Part shown: positions 20,676 through 30,179 of the stretch, piece by piece
Layout of the letters: each line of letters starts with the position of its first letter
Position numbering within the stretch: position 1 is the first letter of the stretch
NCBI RefSeq assembly: GCF_009728465.1
Contig: NZ_WOCD01000002.1
Coordinates: 1-64,000 of the forward strand
Origin: Psychrosphaera haliotis
GTDB taxonomy: Bacteria > Pseudomonadota > Gammaproteobacteria > Enterobacterales > Alteromonadaceae
Direction: 5' to 3'
Length of the DNA stretch: 64,000 nt
Made by a program: the position numbers and the translations under genes
Notes under the pieces: model-generated
Seen by the model: only the letters and a program-made list of their open reading frames with translations
Told to the model about the DNA's origin: nothing
The model's database searches: none

Positions 20676-22240
20676 ATGAGCCTGCTTTCAAATTTTACAA
20701 AAAAGTCACTATTAATCGCGACACTGTCGACGCTATCGCTCCTTTCTTTTAGTCACCCGGTGCACTCTAACAATGATCAAGCACTTGAAAAGCTAACTGC
20801 TACAAAAACGATCGTTGAACTTCAAGAACTCATGAAACAGGGGGTTTTCACTAGCAAACAACTTACCCAGTTTTATATAGACAAAATAAAAAAGAAGACC
20901 ACAAGTATAATAGTATTATCGCTATAAACCCCGATGCATTATCCATCGCAGAAAAACTCGATAACAACTTAAGTCGTTATACTAAAAAACTACCTATTTT
21001 ATACGGTATGCCTATTCTGCTCAAAGACAATATAGAAGCGATGGAAATGCCTACCACTGCAGGTTCGTTAGTACTAAAAGACAACCAAACGAATAGAGAT
21101 GCAACACTTACCGAATACTTAAGAGCATCAGGGGCAATAATACTTGGGAAAACAAATTTAAGTGAGTGGGCTAACTTTCGTTCAGAACGCTCCTCAAGTG
21201 GGTGGAGTGCAATAGGCGGTCAAACTAAAAACCCACATGATGTAACACGAACAACTTGTGGTTCAAGTTCTGGTTCTGGTGCTGCTATTGCTGCTAATTT
21301 TGCGATAGCTGCTATCGGTACTGAGACAAATGGTTCCATTACCTGTCCAGCTGCGGTAAACGGTGTTGTGGGTATAAAACCTACAGTAGGGCTTGTAAGT
21401 AGATTTGGTATAGTGCCTATTTCCCCTGCCCAAGACACAGCAGGACCAATGGCTAAAAGTGTGGAAGACGCTCGTTTAGTTTTAATGGCAATGCAAGGTG
21501 CTGACGAAAAAGACCTAATTACTAAATCAAAAACTATCGATGAAGTAGTTGAATCAAAGCGTCAACCAAAAATAGAAACATTACGCCTAGGTGTATTAGT
21601 TAGCGGGGCTGAAGAACATGAACAAGTTAAAGAGCTATCTGAAGCGTTACAACAAGGTATGAAAAAAGCCGGCGTTACTCTTGTAACCGGTTTAAGCTTT
21701 GAAACTTATAACGGGTTTTGGAGCGATGGATATACTCAGCTATTACGAGAGTTTAAGACATCCCTGAATCATTACTTCGCAAACCTACCCAGCGATACAC
21801 CTAATAACCTCAATATGTTGACGCTAGAGGATGTCATTAAGTTTAATAACGACAATGCCGATCTTGAGATGAAGTATTTTCGCCAGGAAATATTTGTTAA
21901 GTCACAGGCAACTGAAGGGATGGTTACTCAAAAATATAAAAATTTAAGGAAAAAGTTGCTTCGAGTTACCGGCAGAGAAGGCATTGATGCACTTTTAAAA
22001 GAACATAAACTTGATGCATTAATTGCAATAACTAGGGGCCCAGCTTGGAAAATAGATTTAATTAATGGCGATCATAGTAATGGCGGCGTATCTACATTTT
22101 CAGCTATTTCTGGCTACCCTCACATTACAATTCCGGCTGGGAAATTACACGGTTTACCTATCGGTTTGTCGATTATGACGAGCGGAGGTGAGGATAATAA
22201 AGCAATAGATATAGCGGGGAAACTAGAAAGTATAATGTAA
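20676..22240 (+). pseudogene. Secreted amidase (amidase signature family), one apparent frameshift
   Basis: Amidase-signature hydrolase of about 521 residues. The ATG at 20676 has an AAGGGA ribosome-binding site 5 bases away and encodes a Sec signal peptide (KKSLLIATLSTLSLLSF, cleaved around residues 28-30). The A6 run at 20888-20893 needs one more A to join the two reading frames (KIKKEDHKYNSIIAINPDAL). The Ser-Ser-Lys catalytic set is visible: Lys in LLKDNIEA, the Gly/Ser-rich CGSSSGSGAAIAA, and GTETNGSITCPA with the nucleophile Ser. This form (signal peptide, VGIKPT.G..SR.GI) is typical of periplasmic amidases in marine bacteria. The substrate is unknown. An upstream ATG at 20649 is less likely. 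Confidence 0.88.
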
Positions 22241-22574
22241 ACAATCGTTTGCTTATTTTGTTTGTTAGAAGCTTTTTCTTTTGATGGTTAGCTTTAATGC
22301 ACTTATTAGCTAATTTAGACGCTTTTAAGACTATTTTCTTTCACTTTTGTTACAAAACCACTTCCCTATATTGGGAAGTGGTGGTAGTATGCTCGCCCAA
22401 CCAAACAGTAGCAAATATTCCGTTTTGCTAGTCTGCTATCTTAAAATTTGAACGTATATTGTGCGACTCACCTCACATTGAGCCGTGCGTTTTGTTGCGC
22501 GCAAATTAGTTGGACTTTCAATACTGTGTTTTTGTTCTGTTATTGCTTTTTAAACTTCTTTTAGAGGACATACA
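22241..22574. other. 334-base non-coding leader before the TonB receptor, with a stem-loop and a short palindrome
   Basis: No open frame of interest. A perfect 9-base-pair stem CCACTTCCC (22358-22366) / GGGAAGTGG (22373-22381) with a TATATT loop is not followed by a T-run on the plus strand. On the minus strand it would be followed by TTTTGT, but no minus-strand gene ends here. A 10-base palindrome TTGCGCGCAA lies at 22495-22504. The receptor ATG at 22575 has an AGAGGA ribosome-binding site. The region probably holds the receptor promoter and its control, but I cannot assign a regulator. Confidence 0.45.
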
Positions 22575-24788
22575 ATGAACACAGTTAATGGTTCAGTTTT
22601 GCGTAAGCGTAAATTTAATCCTATTACTACAGCGTTGGCGTTGGCGCTAGTAACTCCAGGTCTATACGTTGCAAATGCAACAGCGGAAGAAGTTGAGGAA
22701 AAAGCTAAAAAGTCCAAAATGGAAGCTATCACTGTAACTGCAACAAAGCGTTCACAAGTGATATATGAAGTTCCAATCGCAATGAGTGCATTTAGCGGTG
22801 ATGCGTTAGACACTCAAGGCATCACAGGTATTTCTGATGTAGGTAAATTTGTTCCTAACCTAAACATCACAGGTTTCTCTGCAGGTCATACATCTTCAGC
22901 AAATCCATTTATTCGTGGTATAGGTCTACAAGACCACTTAATCACAACTGATCCAGGTGTTAGCGTATATGTAGACGGTGTTTATTTAGGTCGCCAAGTT
23001 GGCCAAAACTGGAACTTACAAAACATTGACCGAATTGAAGTATTGCGTGGTCCTCAAGGTACACTTTATGGCCGTAACTCAATTGGCGGCGCAATCAATA
23101 TCATCACAAAACAGCCTGGTTCTAAGCCGGTAACTAAAGTATCTGCGGAAGTGGGTACTCGTGGTCGCCTTAAAGGTGATGTTTTTGTAAACCGTGAGTT
23201 GAGTGACAAAGTTGCCGTTAACTTCAGCGCTGGTTTTAATCGCCGTGATGGTTTAGGTGAGTTCATTAACCTTCCTGAAGCAAAATACGACGTTGGTGAA
23301 AGCCGCGAAATGCACGGTCGTTTTTCACTTAAATACGACGTGAATGATGACTTGAAAATCGTCGTAACTGCAGACGCCAATGACGGCGAAGGTGGCTTGC
23401 GTCCATATACAACAAAAATCAACGAAGTTCCAAATGGCGCTTATTACACAGGCGAGCGTTTTGGCTCTCCGTTACCATCAGGCCCACTTAGAAACTCTGA
23501 CGTAGCCGCTGACCCATTTGACAATGCGACTGGTACTATTGAAGTAACAGAAGTAACGAACAGCGCAAGCGGCGTTTCGTTCACAGCTGATTATAATATT
23601 TCAGATACGTTAGGCTCGAAGTTCATTATCAGCAATCGTACGTCAGAGTACAAAGCCGGCTTAGATGATGATGCTACAATTTATGCGCTTGACCATTACC
23701 CAGAGCATGGCGACGCAGACCAAACTTCAGTTGAGCTTCAGTTAAATGGTTACGTTGGTGAAGTAGACTTTGTTTCTGGTGTGTATTGGTTTACTGAAGA
23801 AGGTAGCAACCGCCAAGGTGAAGACTCAAGCTTTAATGGTGGTGGTAACACTCTAGAATTAGACCAAAAAACCACAAGTAAAGCAGTATTCGTAAACCTA
23901 GGTTACGACGCAACTGATGATCTTCGTATTTCTGGTGGTCTTCGCTATACACAAGATGAGAAAGAAGCAACAGCTAATGTTGGCACAGGACCTACTTTTG
24001 CGGAAGATGATTGGAGTGAAGTTAGTTATGATTTATCAGCGAACTACACAATGGACAATGGTTTAAACATCTACTCAAGCATTCAAAGTGGTTACCAAGG
24101 TGGTCAGTTCCCAGCAAGACCTTATTGCTTGTTTGGTGACCCAACTTGTTTTGTAGCCTCTGATAACATTACTGCGGTTAACTATGAAATTGGCCTTAAA
24201 GGCGAAGTGAATAGCGACTTCAACATGAGTATAGCGTTGTTCAACACTAACTATGACGACTTACCATACCAAGTAAATACGACTTCTGAAGCTGGTTTTG
24301 ATACTGCTAATTTAGTTGTATCTCAAACTTCTCGTGGTATTGAGTGGGAAAGCACATGGTACGTAACAGATGCACTTTCTTTACACACAAGTGCTGGTTA
24401 TATAGACGTAGATGTTGATGAGAAAGATGAAGTTAAACCTGTTGCTCCTTTAACACCTAAGTTTACGGCTTCTGTAAGTCCTAGCTATGCATTTGACTTA
24501 GAAGACGGTTCAACCATTACAACGCGAATTGATTACTCTTTCCGCGATGAAATGTACGGTGAACCAAGTTCAGACGAAGGTCGAATGACAACGGTTGATT
24601 CTCGTTCACTTGTAAATTTTGATGTTTCATATGCACCTGCAGGCGCAGACTGGAAAGTTTCATTGTACGGACGTAACGTATTTGACAAACGTTATGATGA
24701 CGCGAGACTAAACACTGGCGACTACTTGTTAGTTATAAAGAGCAACGACGCTAGCGAATTTGGTGTACGTTACACAGCTTCTTATTAA
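22575..24788 (+). CDS. TonB-dependent outer-membrane receptor
   Basis: A 737-residue TonB-dependent receptor that imports a large or scarce nutrient across the outer membrane using proton-motive force. The N-terminal signal region runs to about residue 38 (longer than usual, with VANATA). A TonB-box-like EAITVTATKR follows at about 50-59. The plug domain then spans about 65-175 with NPFIRGIG, VDGVYLGR and IEVLRGPQGTLYGRNSIGGAINI. The barrel occupies the rest and ends in FGVRYTASY with a terminal aromatic, as expected for barrel assembly. Nothing in the sequence points to iron, vitamin B12 or a specific sugar. It stands alone, with a leader upstream and a terminator downstream. Confidence 0.93.
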   Translation: MNTVNGSVLRKRKFNPITTALALALVTPGLYVANATAEEVEEKAKKSKMEAITVTATKRSQVIYEVPIAMSAFSGDALDTQGITGISDVGKFVPNLNITGFSAGHTSSANPFIRGIGLQDHLITTDPGVSVYVDGVYLGRQVGQNWNLQNIDRIEVLRGPQGTLYGRNSIGGAINIITKQPGSKPVTKVSAEVGTRGRLKGDVFVNRELSDKVAVNFSAGFNRRDGLGEFINLPEAKYDVGESREMHGRFSLKYDVNDDLKIVVTADANDGEGGLRPYTTKINEVPNGAYYTGERFGSPLPSGPLRNSDVAADPFDNATGTIEVTEVTNSASGVSFTADYNISDTLGSKFIISNRTSEYKAGLDDDATIYALDHYPEHGDADQTSVELQLNGYVGEVDFVSGVYWFTEEGSNRQGEDSSFNGGGNTLELDQKTTSKAVFVNLGYDATDDLRISGGLRYTQDEKEATANVGTGPTFAEDDWSEVSYDLSANYTMDNGLNIYSSIQSGYQGGQFPARPYCLFGDPTCFVASDNITAVNYEIGLKGEVNSDFNMSIALFNTNYDDLPYQVNTTSEAGFDTANLVVSQTSRGIEWESTWYVTDALSLHTSAGYIDVDVDEKDEVKPVAPLTPKFTASVSPSYAFDLEDGSTITTRIDYSFRDEMYGEPSSDEGRMTTVDSRSLVNFDVSYAPAGADWKVSLYGRNVFDKRYDDARLNTGDYLLVIKSNDASEFGVRYTASY

Positions 24789-24812
24789 TCAGTAGCTTTT
24801 TAGTTTAGACAT

Positions 24813-24845
24813 AAAGCCCAATGTATTATTTGCGTTGGGCTTTTT
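24813..24845 (+). terminator. Rho-independent terminator after the TonB receptor
   Basis: Stem AAAGCCCAA (24813-24821) / TTGGGCTTT (24835-24843) with a 13-base loop and a T-run. Confidence 0.85.
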
Positions 24846-24863
24846 AATTTATGGAATAATAAT

Positions 24864-25121
24864 ATGAACAATCAACCGAATAACCCATTACACGGAATTA
24901 AGCTAGAAACCATCGTCACAGATTTGGTGGATCATTTTGGTTGGCCGGTACTCGCCGATAACATTAATATTAATTGTTTTAAATCAGATCCCTCCATTAA
25001 GTCTTCTTTAAAGTTTTTAAGAAAGACCCAGTGGGCTAGAGATGAAGTTGAAAACCTTTATATTTCTACGTTTTTGCAAACTGAAGACTTACAGTCGACT
25101 TCGCCATGGGGTAAAGTTTAG
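24864..25121 (+). CDS. VF530-family (DUF2132) small DNA-binding-like protein
   Basis: An 85-residue protein of the VF530/DUF2132 family, named after a Vibrio fischeri structure. Family landmarks are [17 protein letters not shown] near residues 8-30, [22 protein letters not shown] near 45-70, and a Glu after it. The fold is described as resembling DNA-binding proteins, but no role is established. It lies just behind the receptor terminator and its stop overlaps the convergent HD-GYP gene by 4 bases. Confidence 0.85.
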   Translation: MNNQPNNPLHGIKLETIVTDLVDHFGWPVLADNININCFKSDPSIKSSLKFLRKTQWARDEVENLYISTFLQTEDLQSTSPWGKV

Positions 25122-26650
25122 TCTGTATATTTTTGATGTATTTTTAAAAACGTATCTTTATTGTCTATAAATAGTGAAACCAAGTTGGGGTCAAACTTTT
25201 TGCCAGATTCTTCGAGAATGAGTTGATTCACCTTGTCTATATCCCAAGCTGGTTTGTAACATCGGCTTGTCATAAGTGCATCATAAACGTCAGCTAAAGC
25301 AACAATTCGGCCATAAACGTGTATATCGTTACCTTTAAGTCCTCTAGGGTAACCAGTTCCATCCCAGTTTTCATGATGTTGGGCCGCTATGGTTGACGCA
25401 GCTTTCATTATAGGCAAATTAGATGACAACAAAACAGCCTCACCAATATCAGAGTGGGTTTTCATAATCTCCCATTCATCTGCGTCTAGCTTGCCAGGTT
25501 TGTTCAATATTTTATCAGGAATACCAATTTTTCCAACGTCATGCAGGGGCGCAGCTAAAAATATCTGCTCGGCTTCTTCTGAACTAAGTCCTACCTTTTG
25601 CGCAATTAGTTTAGAATAAAGGGCCACTCTTCGAACGTGATTACCAGTTTCCTTTGATCTTGTTTCGGCTACTTCGCAAATGGAGTAAACAATTTCCTCC
25701 TGTGTCTGCTTGAGCTCATCGTTTAATCTAATGTTCTCAATGGCGACTGATATATTGCGACAAAAAACTTCTAGTATATTCGAATCGAACTCTACAATGT
25801 CTTTAGAAATTTCAAGAAATAGAACTAATTCATGTTTTCCTACGGTACTAATATAAAAGGTCTGATTTTGCTCTAAAACCATCCTATCTCTAGGTATCGT
25901 TTTTGATTCTAATAAGTTAGCGATTTTTATTCTTAGAAGTTCATTTTTAGTATTGGAAGTACCATGATCTATGCAAGCAAGTAGCTTAACTTGTTCATTC
26001 GACTTTGCAGCAAAAGCTGTAGTGCTTTGTGCTAAAACGACTTCTGCATCTATATGCATCATTGCCGCTAGTTGTTGCAAAGCACCTTCGGCAAATTTTC
26101 TTAATGAATTTTCCTGCAATAAGGATGAGGTCGCTTCAATAATTCTTTCTAAACCTATTCTCGTTCGGTTAATAGCGGTTATGTCACGGTAAGAACGTAA
26201 TGCAGAATAGATAACTGTATTAAGTTTCTGATTAGTGAGTTCTGTTTTTTCTTTGTAATCGTTTATGTCGTATTTTTGGATTACTTCATATTCTGGTGCT
26301 TGGCCAGGTTGTCCAGTCCGTAAAATAATTCTAACATCGTGGTTAACCATTTCATTTCTGATGAAATCTACTAAATCTAAACCTGCGGAATCTGTTTCCA
26401 TAACTACATCGAGTAGAATAACGGCGATGTTAGATTCCTTTAGTAAGAGCTCTTTTGCCTCGGCGCCTGAGTATGCATTAAAAAAATTAAGCGGTTTGTC
26501 AGCAAAGGTAAAACTATTTAAAGCAAGTTTTGTTACGGTATGTATACTTGGTTCATCATCAACTATGAGTATTTGCCAGCCTTTCACATCAAGTTTTTTC
26601 TCGATAAATTCTTCAATAGAAAAAAGCGGGGCATCATCATTATCTATCAT
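25118..26650 (-). CDS. Response regulator with DUF3369 and HD-GYP phosphodiesterase domains
   Basis: A 510-residue cytosolic signalling protein. Residues 25-150 are a receiver domain with the acidic pair Asp31-Asp32 and phospho-acceptor Asp81 (VILLDVVM). Residues about 165-330 match DUF3369, a GAF-like sensor segment. Residues 335-490 are an HD-GYP domain with HDVGKIG (from 370) and [11 protein letters not shown] (425-435), the full signature expected of an active cyclic di-GMP phosphodiesterase. There is no membrane segment. No histidine kinase gene is nearby, so its partner must be elsewhere. The intergenic space to the divergent chrA gene (26651-26895) shows no feature I can name. Confidence 0.92.
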   Translation of the reverse strand: MIDNDDAPLFSIEEFIEKKLDVKGWQILIVDDEPSIHTVTKLALNSFTFADKPLNFFNAYSGAEAKELLLKESNIAVILLDVVMETDSAGLDLVDFIRNEMVNHDVRIILRTGQPGQAPEYEVIQKYDINDYKEKTELTNQKLNTVIYSALRSYRDITAINRTRIGLERIIEATSSLLQENSLRKFAEGALQQLAAMMHIDAEVVLAQSTTAFAAKSNEQVKLLACIDHGTSNTKNELLRIKIANLLESKTIPRDRMVLEQNQTFYISTVGKHELVLFLEISKDIVEFDSNILEVFCRNISVAIENIRLNDELKQTQEEIVYSICEVAETRSKETGNHVRRVALYSKLIAQKVGLSSEEAEQIFLAAPLHDVGKIGIPDKILNKPGKLDADEWEIMKTHSDIGEAVLLSSNLPIMKAASTIAAQHHENWDGTGYPRGLKGNDIHVYGRIVALADVYDALMTSRCYKPAWDIDKVNQLILEESGKKFDPNLVSLFIDNKDTFLKIHQKYTD

Positions 26651-26895
26651 GTTTACTACCTTTATTACTGAGTTAGATTAAACTTAGTCGCTAAACTGCA
26701 GAACCTGCAAGTAAATTAGCAAGCATTTATTCAAAAGATTTTTTATGGTGTTAATATACAAGCGATTAGCTATTTGCATGTATTGTAATTGTTTATGTCT
26801 AATTGTTTTCTCGCTCTTCGTTATTCATATTTTTAATGGTGAAGAAGAGGTGTTGGTCACAAAAGTATTAAAATTGAGTGTGCAAGGATTTTGCA

Positions 26896-28083
26896 TTGAA
26901 AAAGTATTCTGAAATATTTGTACAGTTTTTTTATCTGGGCTTAATAAGTTTTGGTGGACCTGTGGCACATATTGCCTATTTTCAAAAAACGTTTGTCGAA
27001 AAATTGAAATGGGTTGAGCCTCAAACCTATGCTGGGCTTATTGGTTTAAGTCAATTTTTACCAGGTCCAGGATCTAGCCAAGTAGGTTTTGCCATTGGTC
27101 ATGAAAGAGCAGGGGCTTTCGGAGGTATCGCTGCTTTTATTGGCTTTACTTTACCATCTTTCCTCATAATGTATTTTCTAGCAAACTTAGGTAGTGAAGA
27201 ACAATTAAGTCAGCCTATTTTTGTTAACGTTATTTCCATGCTAAAAATACTAGCGGTAGTAGTTGTTGCTGATGCGGTATTAAGTATGTTTACAAACTTC
27301 TGCAAAAACAACATAACAATCTCTATTGCTTTTATTAGTGCAGTAACCTCCATCTTAGTATCTGGTTTGTTTCTTCAAGTATTGTTGTTACTTGCGGCTT
27401 TGATATTTGGTGCCATTAACCAAGCTAAAATTCAGCAAGGTTTTTTAGACAGTGCGCCGGCAATTACTCATTCGAATATTCGGACTGAACTTAAAAACAT
27501 GAAGGTCTTTTCGTTTTCTATATTTGTGATTTTGTTATTCGGGTTGCCTTTGTTAGCTAACGTTAGTAAAGAGATTTCTTTATTTTCAGATTTCTATTAT
27601 GTTGGTAGCTTAGTATTTGGCGGAGGGCACGTGGTTCTGCCTATGTTACAGGAAGTAACGACGAGCATTGATAATGATACATTTTTGTTAGGTTATGCTG
27701 CTGCACAGGCTATACCTGGTCCGATGTTTACATTCGCGACTTACCTAGGTGGCGAGTTACTTGTAAATTCGGTATTTATAGGTGCATTTTTAGCGACACT
27801 GGCTGTATTCTTACCAGGGTTTTTACTGATTGTTGCATTCAAGGATAGCTGGAAAGGCCTGGCTAAGTTTCCAAGAGTTGCAGGTGCAATGGTAGCAATT
27901 AACGCCGCAGTAGTTGGGCTTCTAATGTCAGCGTTTTATAAGCCAGTTTTAATTAGTGCTATACATAATCATTGGGATGTTGTAACTGCGTTGGTTGGCT
28001 TTTGGGCTGTTAGGTATGCCAAGTTACCAATTATTGCAATCGTAATTACCTATGTAGCCATTGGGATTGTGAAAAGTTTATAA
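26896..28083 (+). CDS. chrA: ChrA-family chromate transporter
   Basis: Inner-membrane protein of the CHR family, full-length two-domain type (about 395 residues). The N-terminal half has FGGPVAHIAYFQ, GLSQFLPGPGSSQVGFAIG and the family GG motifs. The C-terminal half repeats the pattern as FGGGHVVLPMLQ and AAAQAIPGPMFTFATYLG. The founding member exports chromate, but many homologues have unknown substrates. A GTG at 26878 gives a longer frame. I prefer the TTG at 26896 because AAGGA lies 7 bases upstream and the protein then begins LKKYSEIFVQFF, as homologues do. The 3' end overlaps the convergent unknown gene by 6 bases. Confidence 0.88.
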   Translation: MKKYSEIFVQFFYLGLISFGGPVAHIAYFQKTFVEKLKWVEPQTYAGLIGLSQFLPGPGSSQVGFAIGHERAGAFGGIAAFIGFTLPSFLIMYFLANLGSEEQLSQPIFVNVISMLKILAVVVVADAVLSMFTNFCKNNITISIAFISAVTSILVSGLFLQVLLLLAALIFGAINQAKIQQGFLDSAPAITHSNIRTELKNMKVFSFSIFVILLFGLPLLANVSKEISLFSDFYYVGSLVFGGGHVVLPMLQEVTTSIDNDTFLLGYAAAQAIPGPMFTFATYLGGELLVNSVFIGAFLATLAVFLPGFLLIVAFKDSWKGLAKFPRVAGAMVAINAAVVGLLMSAFYKPVLISAIHNHWDVVTALVGFWAVRYAKLPIIAIVITYVAIGIVKSL

Positions 28084-28500
28084 AAGCTTCTGCAATGAAA
28101 GGTGAGCAGTAAGATAATTACATGCACTGAGCAGCAGGCTTTGAAGTTGGGGTTCTACAGTGGTGCCATCTTCCATCATTTCTTTTAGGTCTTGATTATT
28201 AATAGCAATAATTGCTTCAAAATAGGTGTTTCCTGTTTCACACTTTTTTAAGCCGGTTAATCCTGCTTCTGTGATTTTTATCCAACCATCAGAACTCTGT
28301 TGAGGTAGCGCCATATATGGTTTTTCTGGCATGAGTGTAAGATGAATGTTTATCACTTTAGATTCATCTGCAAACCATTGAGCTGAAAGCGCAACAAAAT
28401 TTATCCACGCCTGAAGCTTTTCTATTAAAAATGATGATTTATCATCGTTCGCATCAAACAGGGCAGATGTTTTAACTACGATAGGTAAACTTTCTTCCAT
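28078..28500 (-). CDS. Conserved-looking protein of unknown function
   Basis: A 140-residue acidic protein (144 from the alternative ATG at 28512). The start at 28500 is favoured because a GGGATC stretch precedes it at ribosome-binding distance. No motif, signal peptide or membrane helix is recognised. It contains mixed helix/strand-like segments such as WINFVALSAQWF (about 35-45) and a C-terminal helical stretch rich in Leu. Codon use resembles its neighbours, which supports a real gene. It may be the last gene of the minus-strand series with deoC (62-base gap plus leader). I do not recognise the family. Confidence 0.6.
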   Translation of the reverse strand: MEESLPIVVKTSALFDANDDKSSFLIEKLQAWINFVALSAQWFADESKVINIHLTLMPEKPYMALPQQSSDGWIKITEAGLTGLKKCETGNTYFEAIIAINNQDLKEMMEDGTTVEPQLQSLLLSACNYLTAHLSLQKLL

Positions 28501-28574
28501 TTTAGATCCCATATTGGTTAAGGTTCATCTGCACTATTTATTGTACGTAATTTAAACTTTCGTTTAATTAAAAT

Positions 28575-29354
28575 TTAATAACCTGACGAGCTGTCTGAGT
28601 TATTACTTTCATTGCCTGACAGTGTATCTTTTAGGCTATTTAAAAGGCCACTTGCACCAAAGCGGTAGTTAGAGGCCGTTATCCACTCTACGCCCATTAT
28701 TTGTTCAGCTTGAATTAAATAATTCTGAGCGTCTTGAGTAGTTCGAATACCGCCAGCTGCTTTAAAGCCAACTTTGCTACCATTTTCTTTTATCACATTT
28801 AACATGACATCCGCGGCTTCTAATGTTGCATTGACTGTCACTTTTCCAGTAGATGTTTTTATAAAATCTGCACCGCAATCTATGGCAAACTCACTGGCTG
28901 CTTTTATTGTATTTAAATCGCCTAGTTCGCCAGACTCAATAATTACCTTTAGTACGTTGTGATCTGCACAGGCTTGTTTGCTTTGTACTAATATTTCTTC
29001 ACAGTGCTGCAGTTCACCGTTAACAAACTGCCTATAAGGCAATACAACATCAATTTCATCGGCACCGTCGGCTATGGCCTGCTCAGTTAACGCAATAACC
29101 TGGTCAATATTATCAGTGCCATTCGGAAAGTTGGTGACAGTAGCTACTTTTACTGAATTTAAACCTAATTCAAGTAGTGTTTTTTTAGCTATTGCTACAA
29201 ACTTTGGAAATACACAAACCGCCGCTACATGGCCATGATCTGTAATTGCATTTTGGCAAAGGTCGATAATGGTTTGGTCTGTGTCGTTGTCGTTTAATGA
29301 TGTTAAGTCCATCAAGCCTAACGCTTGATGGGCATAGGCTTGATGATTTTTCAT
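28575..29354 (-). CDS. deoC: Deoxyribose-phosphate aldolase
   Basis: Class I aldolase splitting 2-deoxyribose 5-phosphate into glyceraldehyde 3-phosphate and acetaldehyde, the last step of deoxynucleoside catabolism. The Schiff-base Lys166 lies in DFIKTSTGK (residues 163-171), the assisting Lys198 in GFKAAGGIRT, and the acidic residue in ADEIDVVLP near 98-106. Length 259 fits the E. coli type. The C-terminus adds a short Ser/Asn-rich tail (NESNNSDSSSGY). Its ATG overlaps the PNP stop by one base (TAATG), so the two enzymes are coupled and act in sequence with deoB. Confidence 0.95.
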   Translation of the reverse strand: MKNHQAYAHQALGLMDLTSLNDNDTDQTIIDLCQNAITDHGHVAAVCVFPKFVAIAKKTLLELGLNSVKVATVTNFPNGTDNIDQVIALTEQAIADGADEIDVVLPYRQFVNGELQHCEEILVQSKQACADHNVLKVIIESGELGDLNTIKAASEFAIDCGADFIKTSTGKVTVNATLEAADVMLNVIKENGSKVGFKAAGGIRTTQDAQNYLIQAEQIMGVEWITASNYRFGASGLLNSLKDTLSGNESNNSDSSSGY

Positions 29355-30167
29355 TATGCGTCTGCCAATAGATCTTTTAATAGTGTAGTCAGTCGTTTAG
29401 CAGCCAATTGGCCTTGCTCTAACGTTTCGTCGTGACTTAGGTTAGTAGCCGATAGACCAGCTGCCAAGTTTGTAATGGTGGATATAGCACAAACTTTTAA
29501 ACCACAATGTCTAGCTACGATTGCTTCAGGAAACCGTTGACATACCAACCGCATCAGCACCTAAAGTGCGCTGAGCACGAATTTCTGCTGGCGTTTCAAA
29601 AGTAGGGCCTGATACCCAAATATAAGTACCACGATAAAGTGTTAAGCCAGACTTTAATGCTGCTTTTTCAACACGCTCGCCAATTTGACGATCGTAAGTC
29701 TGAGTCAAGTCTAAGAAGCGTGGACCAATTTCATCATCATTAGGACCAATCAATGGATTAAAGCCAGAGAAGTTAATATGGTCTGTGATCAACATAATAC
29801 TGCCAGGACCCATGTCTTCTTTAAGAGAGCCTGCGGCATTAGTTAAAATAACAGATTCACAGCCTAAAGCTTTAAAGCTTCGTAGTGGAATTGCAATTTT
29901 TTCAAATGAGTGGCCTTCGTAATAGTGAAAACGACCTTGCATACAGATTACGTTTTTACCACCTAATGTACCGGCTACTAATCGGCCTGTATGGCCTACA
30001 ACTGTACTTTGTGGGAACTCTGGAATATCAGCATAAGGAATACTGATAGGGTCTGTTATCTGGTCGGCAAGGTCAGCTAAGCCGCTACCTAATACGATAG
30101 CCACTTCAGGTTTAAAACCATTTAATTGTTGTTCTATAAATTGAGCACTGATTTCAAAATCTTTCAC
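29354..30167 (-). pseudogene. Purine-nucleoside phosphorylase, one apparent frameshift
   Basis: Trimeric-type purine-nucleoside phosphorylase (PunA/XapA-like) that splits purine nucleosides with phosphate. It has IVLGSGLADLAD near residues 24-35 (phosphate loop), VVGHTGRLV near 56-64, MQGRFHYYEGH near 76-86 and ILTNAAGSL near 107-115. The frame fails at the AAA run 29531-29533 (plus strand). Removing one A restores the GMSTVPEAIVARH block and the rest of the protein to the stop at 29354. The combined length of about 270 residues is normal. E. coli uses hexameric DeoD in its deo operon, so a trimeric PNP next to deoC is a different arrangement. Probably an intact gene with a base-call error. 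Confidence 0.92.
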
Positions 30168-30179
30168 GTAATTATCCCG

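Noticed and set aside
22358..22381. The 22358-22381 stem-loop as a terminator
   Set aside because: No T-run on the plus strand after the stem, and no minus-strand gene ends here for the opposite orientation; kept only as a feature of the leader.
23066..23422. Minus-strand frame of 118 codons inside the TonB receptor
   Set aside because: Antisense shadow of the receptor plug/barrel; no recognisable family.
26265..26681. Plus-strand frame of 138 codons opposite the HD-GYP gene
   Set aside because: Lies wholly antisense to a protein with clear receiver and HD-GYP motifs; Ser-rich composition typical of a shadow frame.
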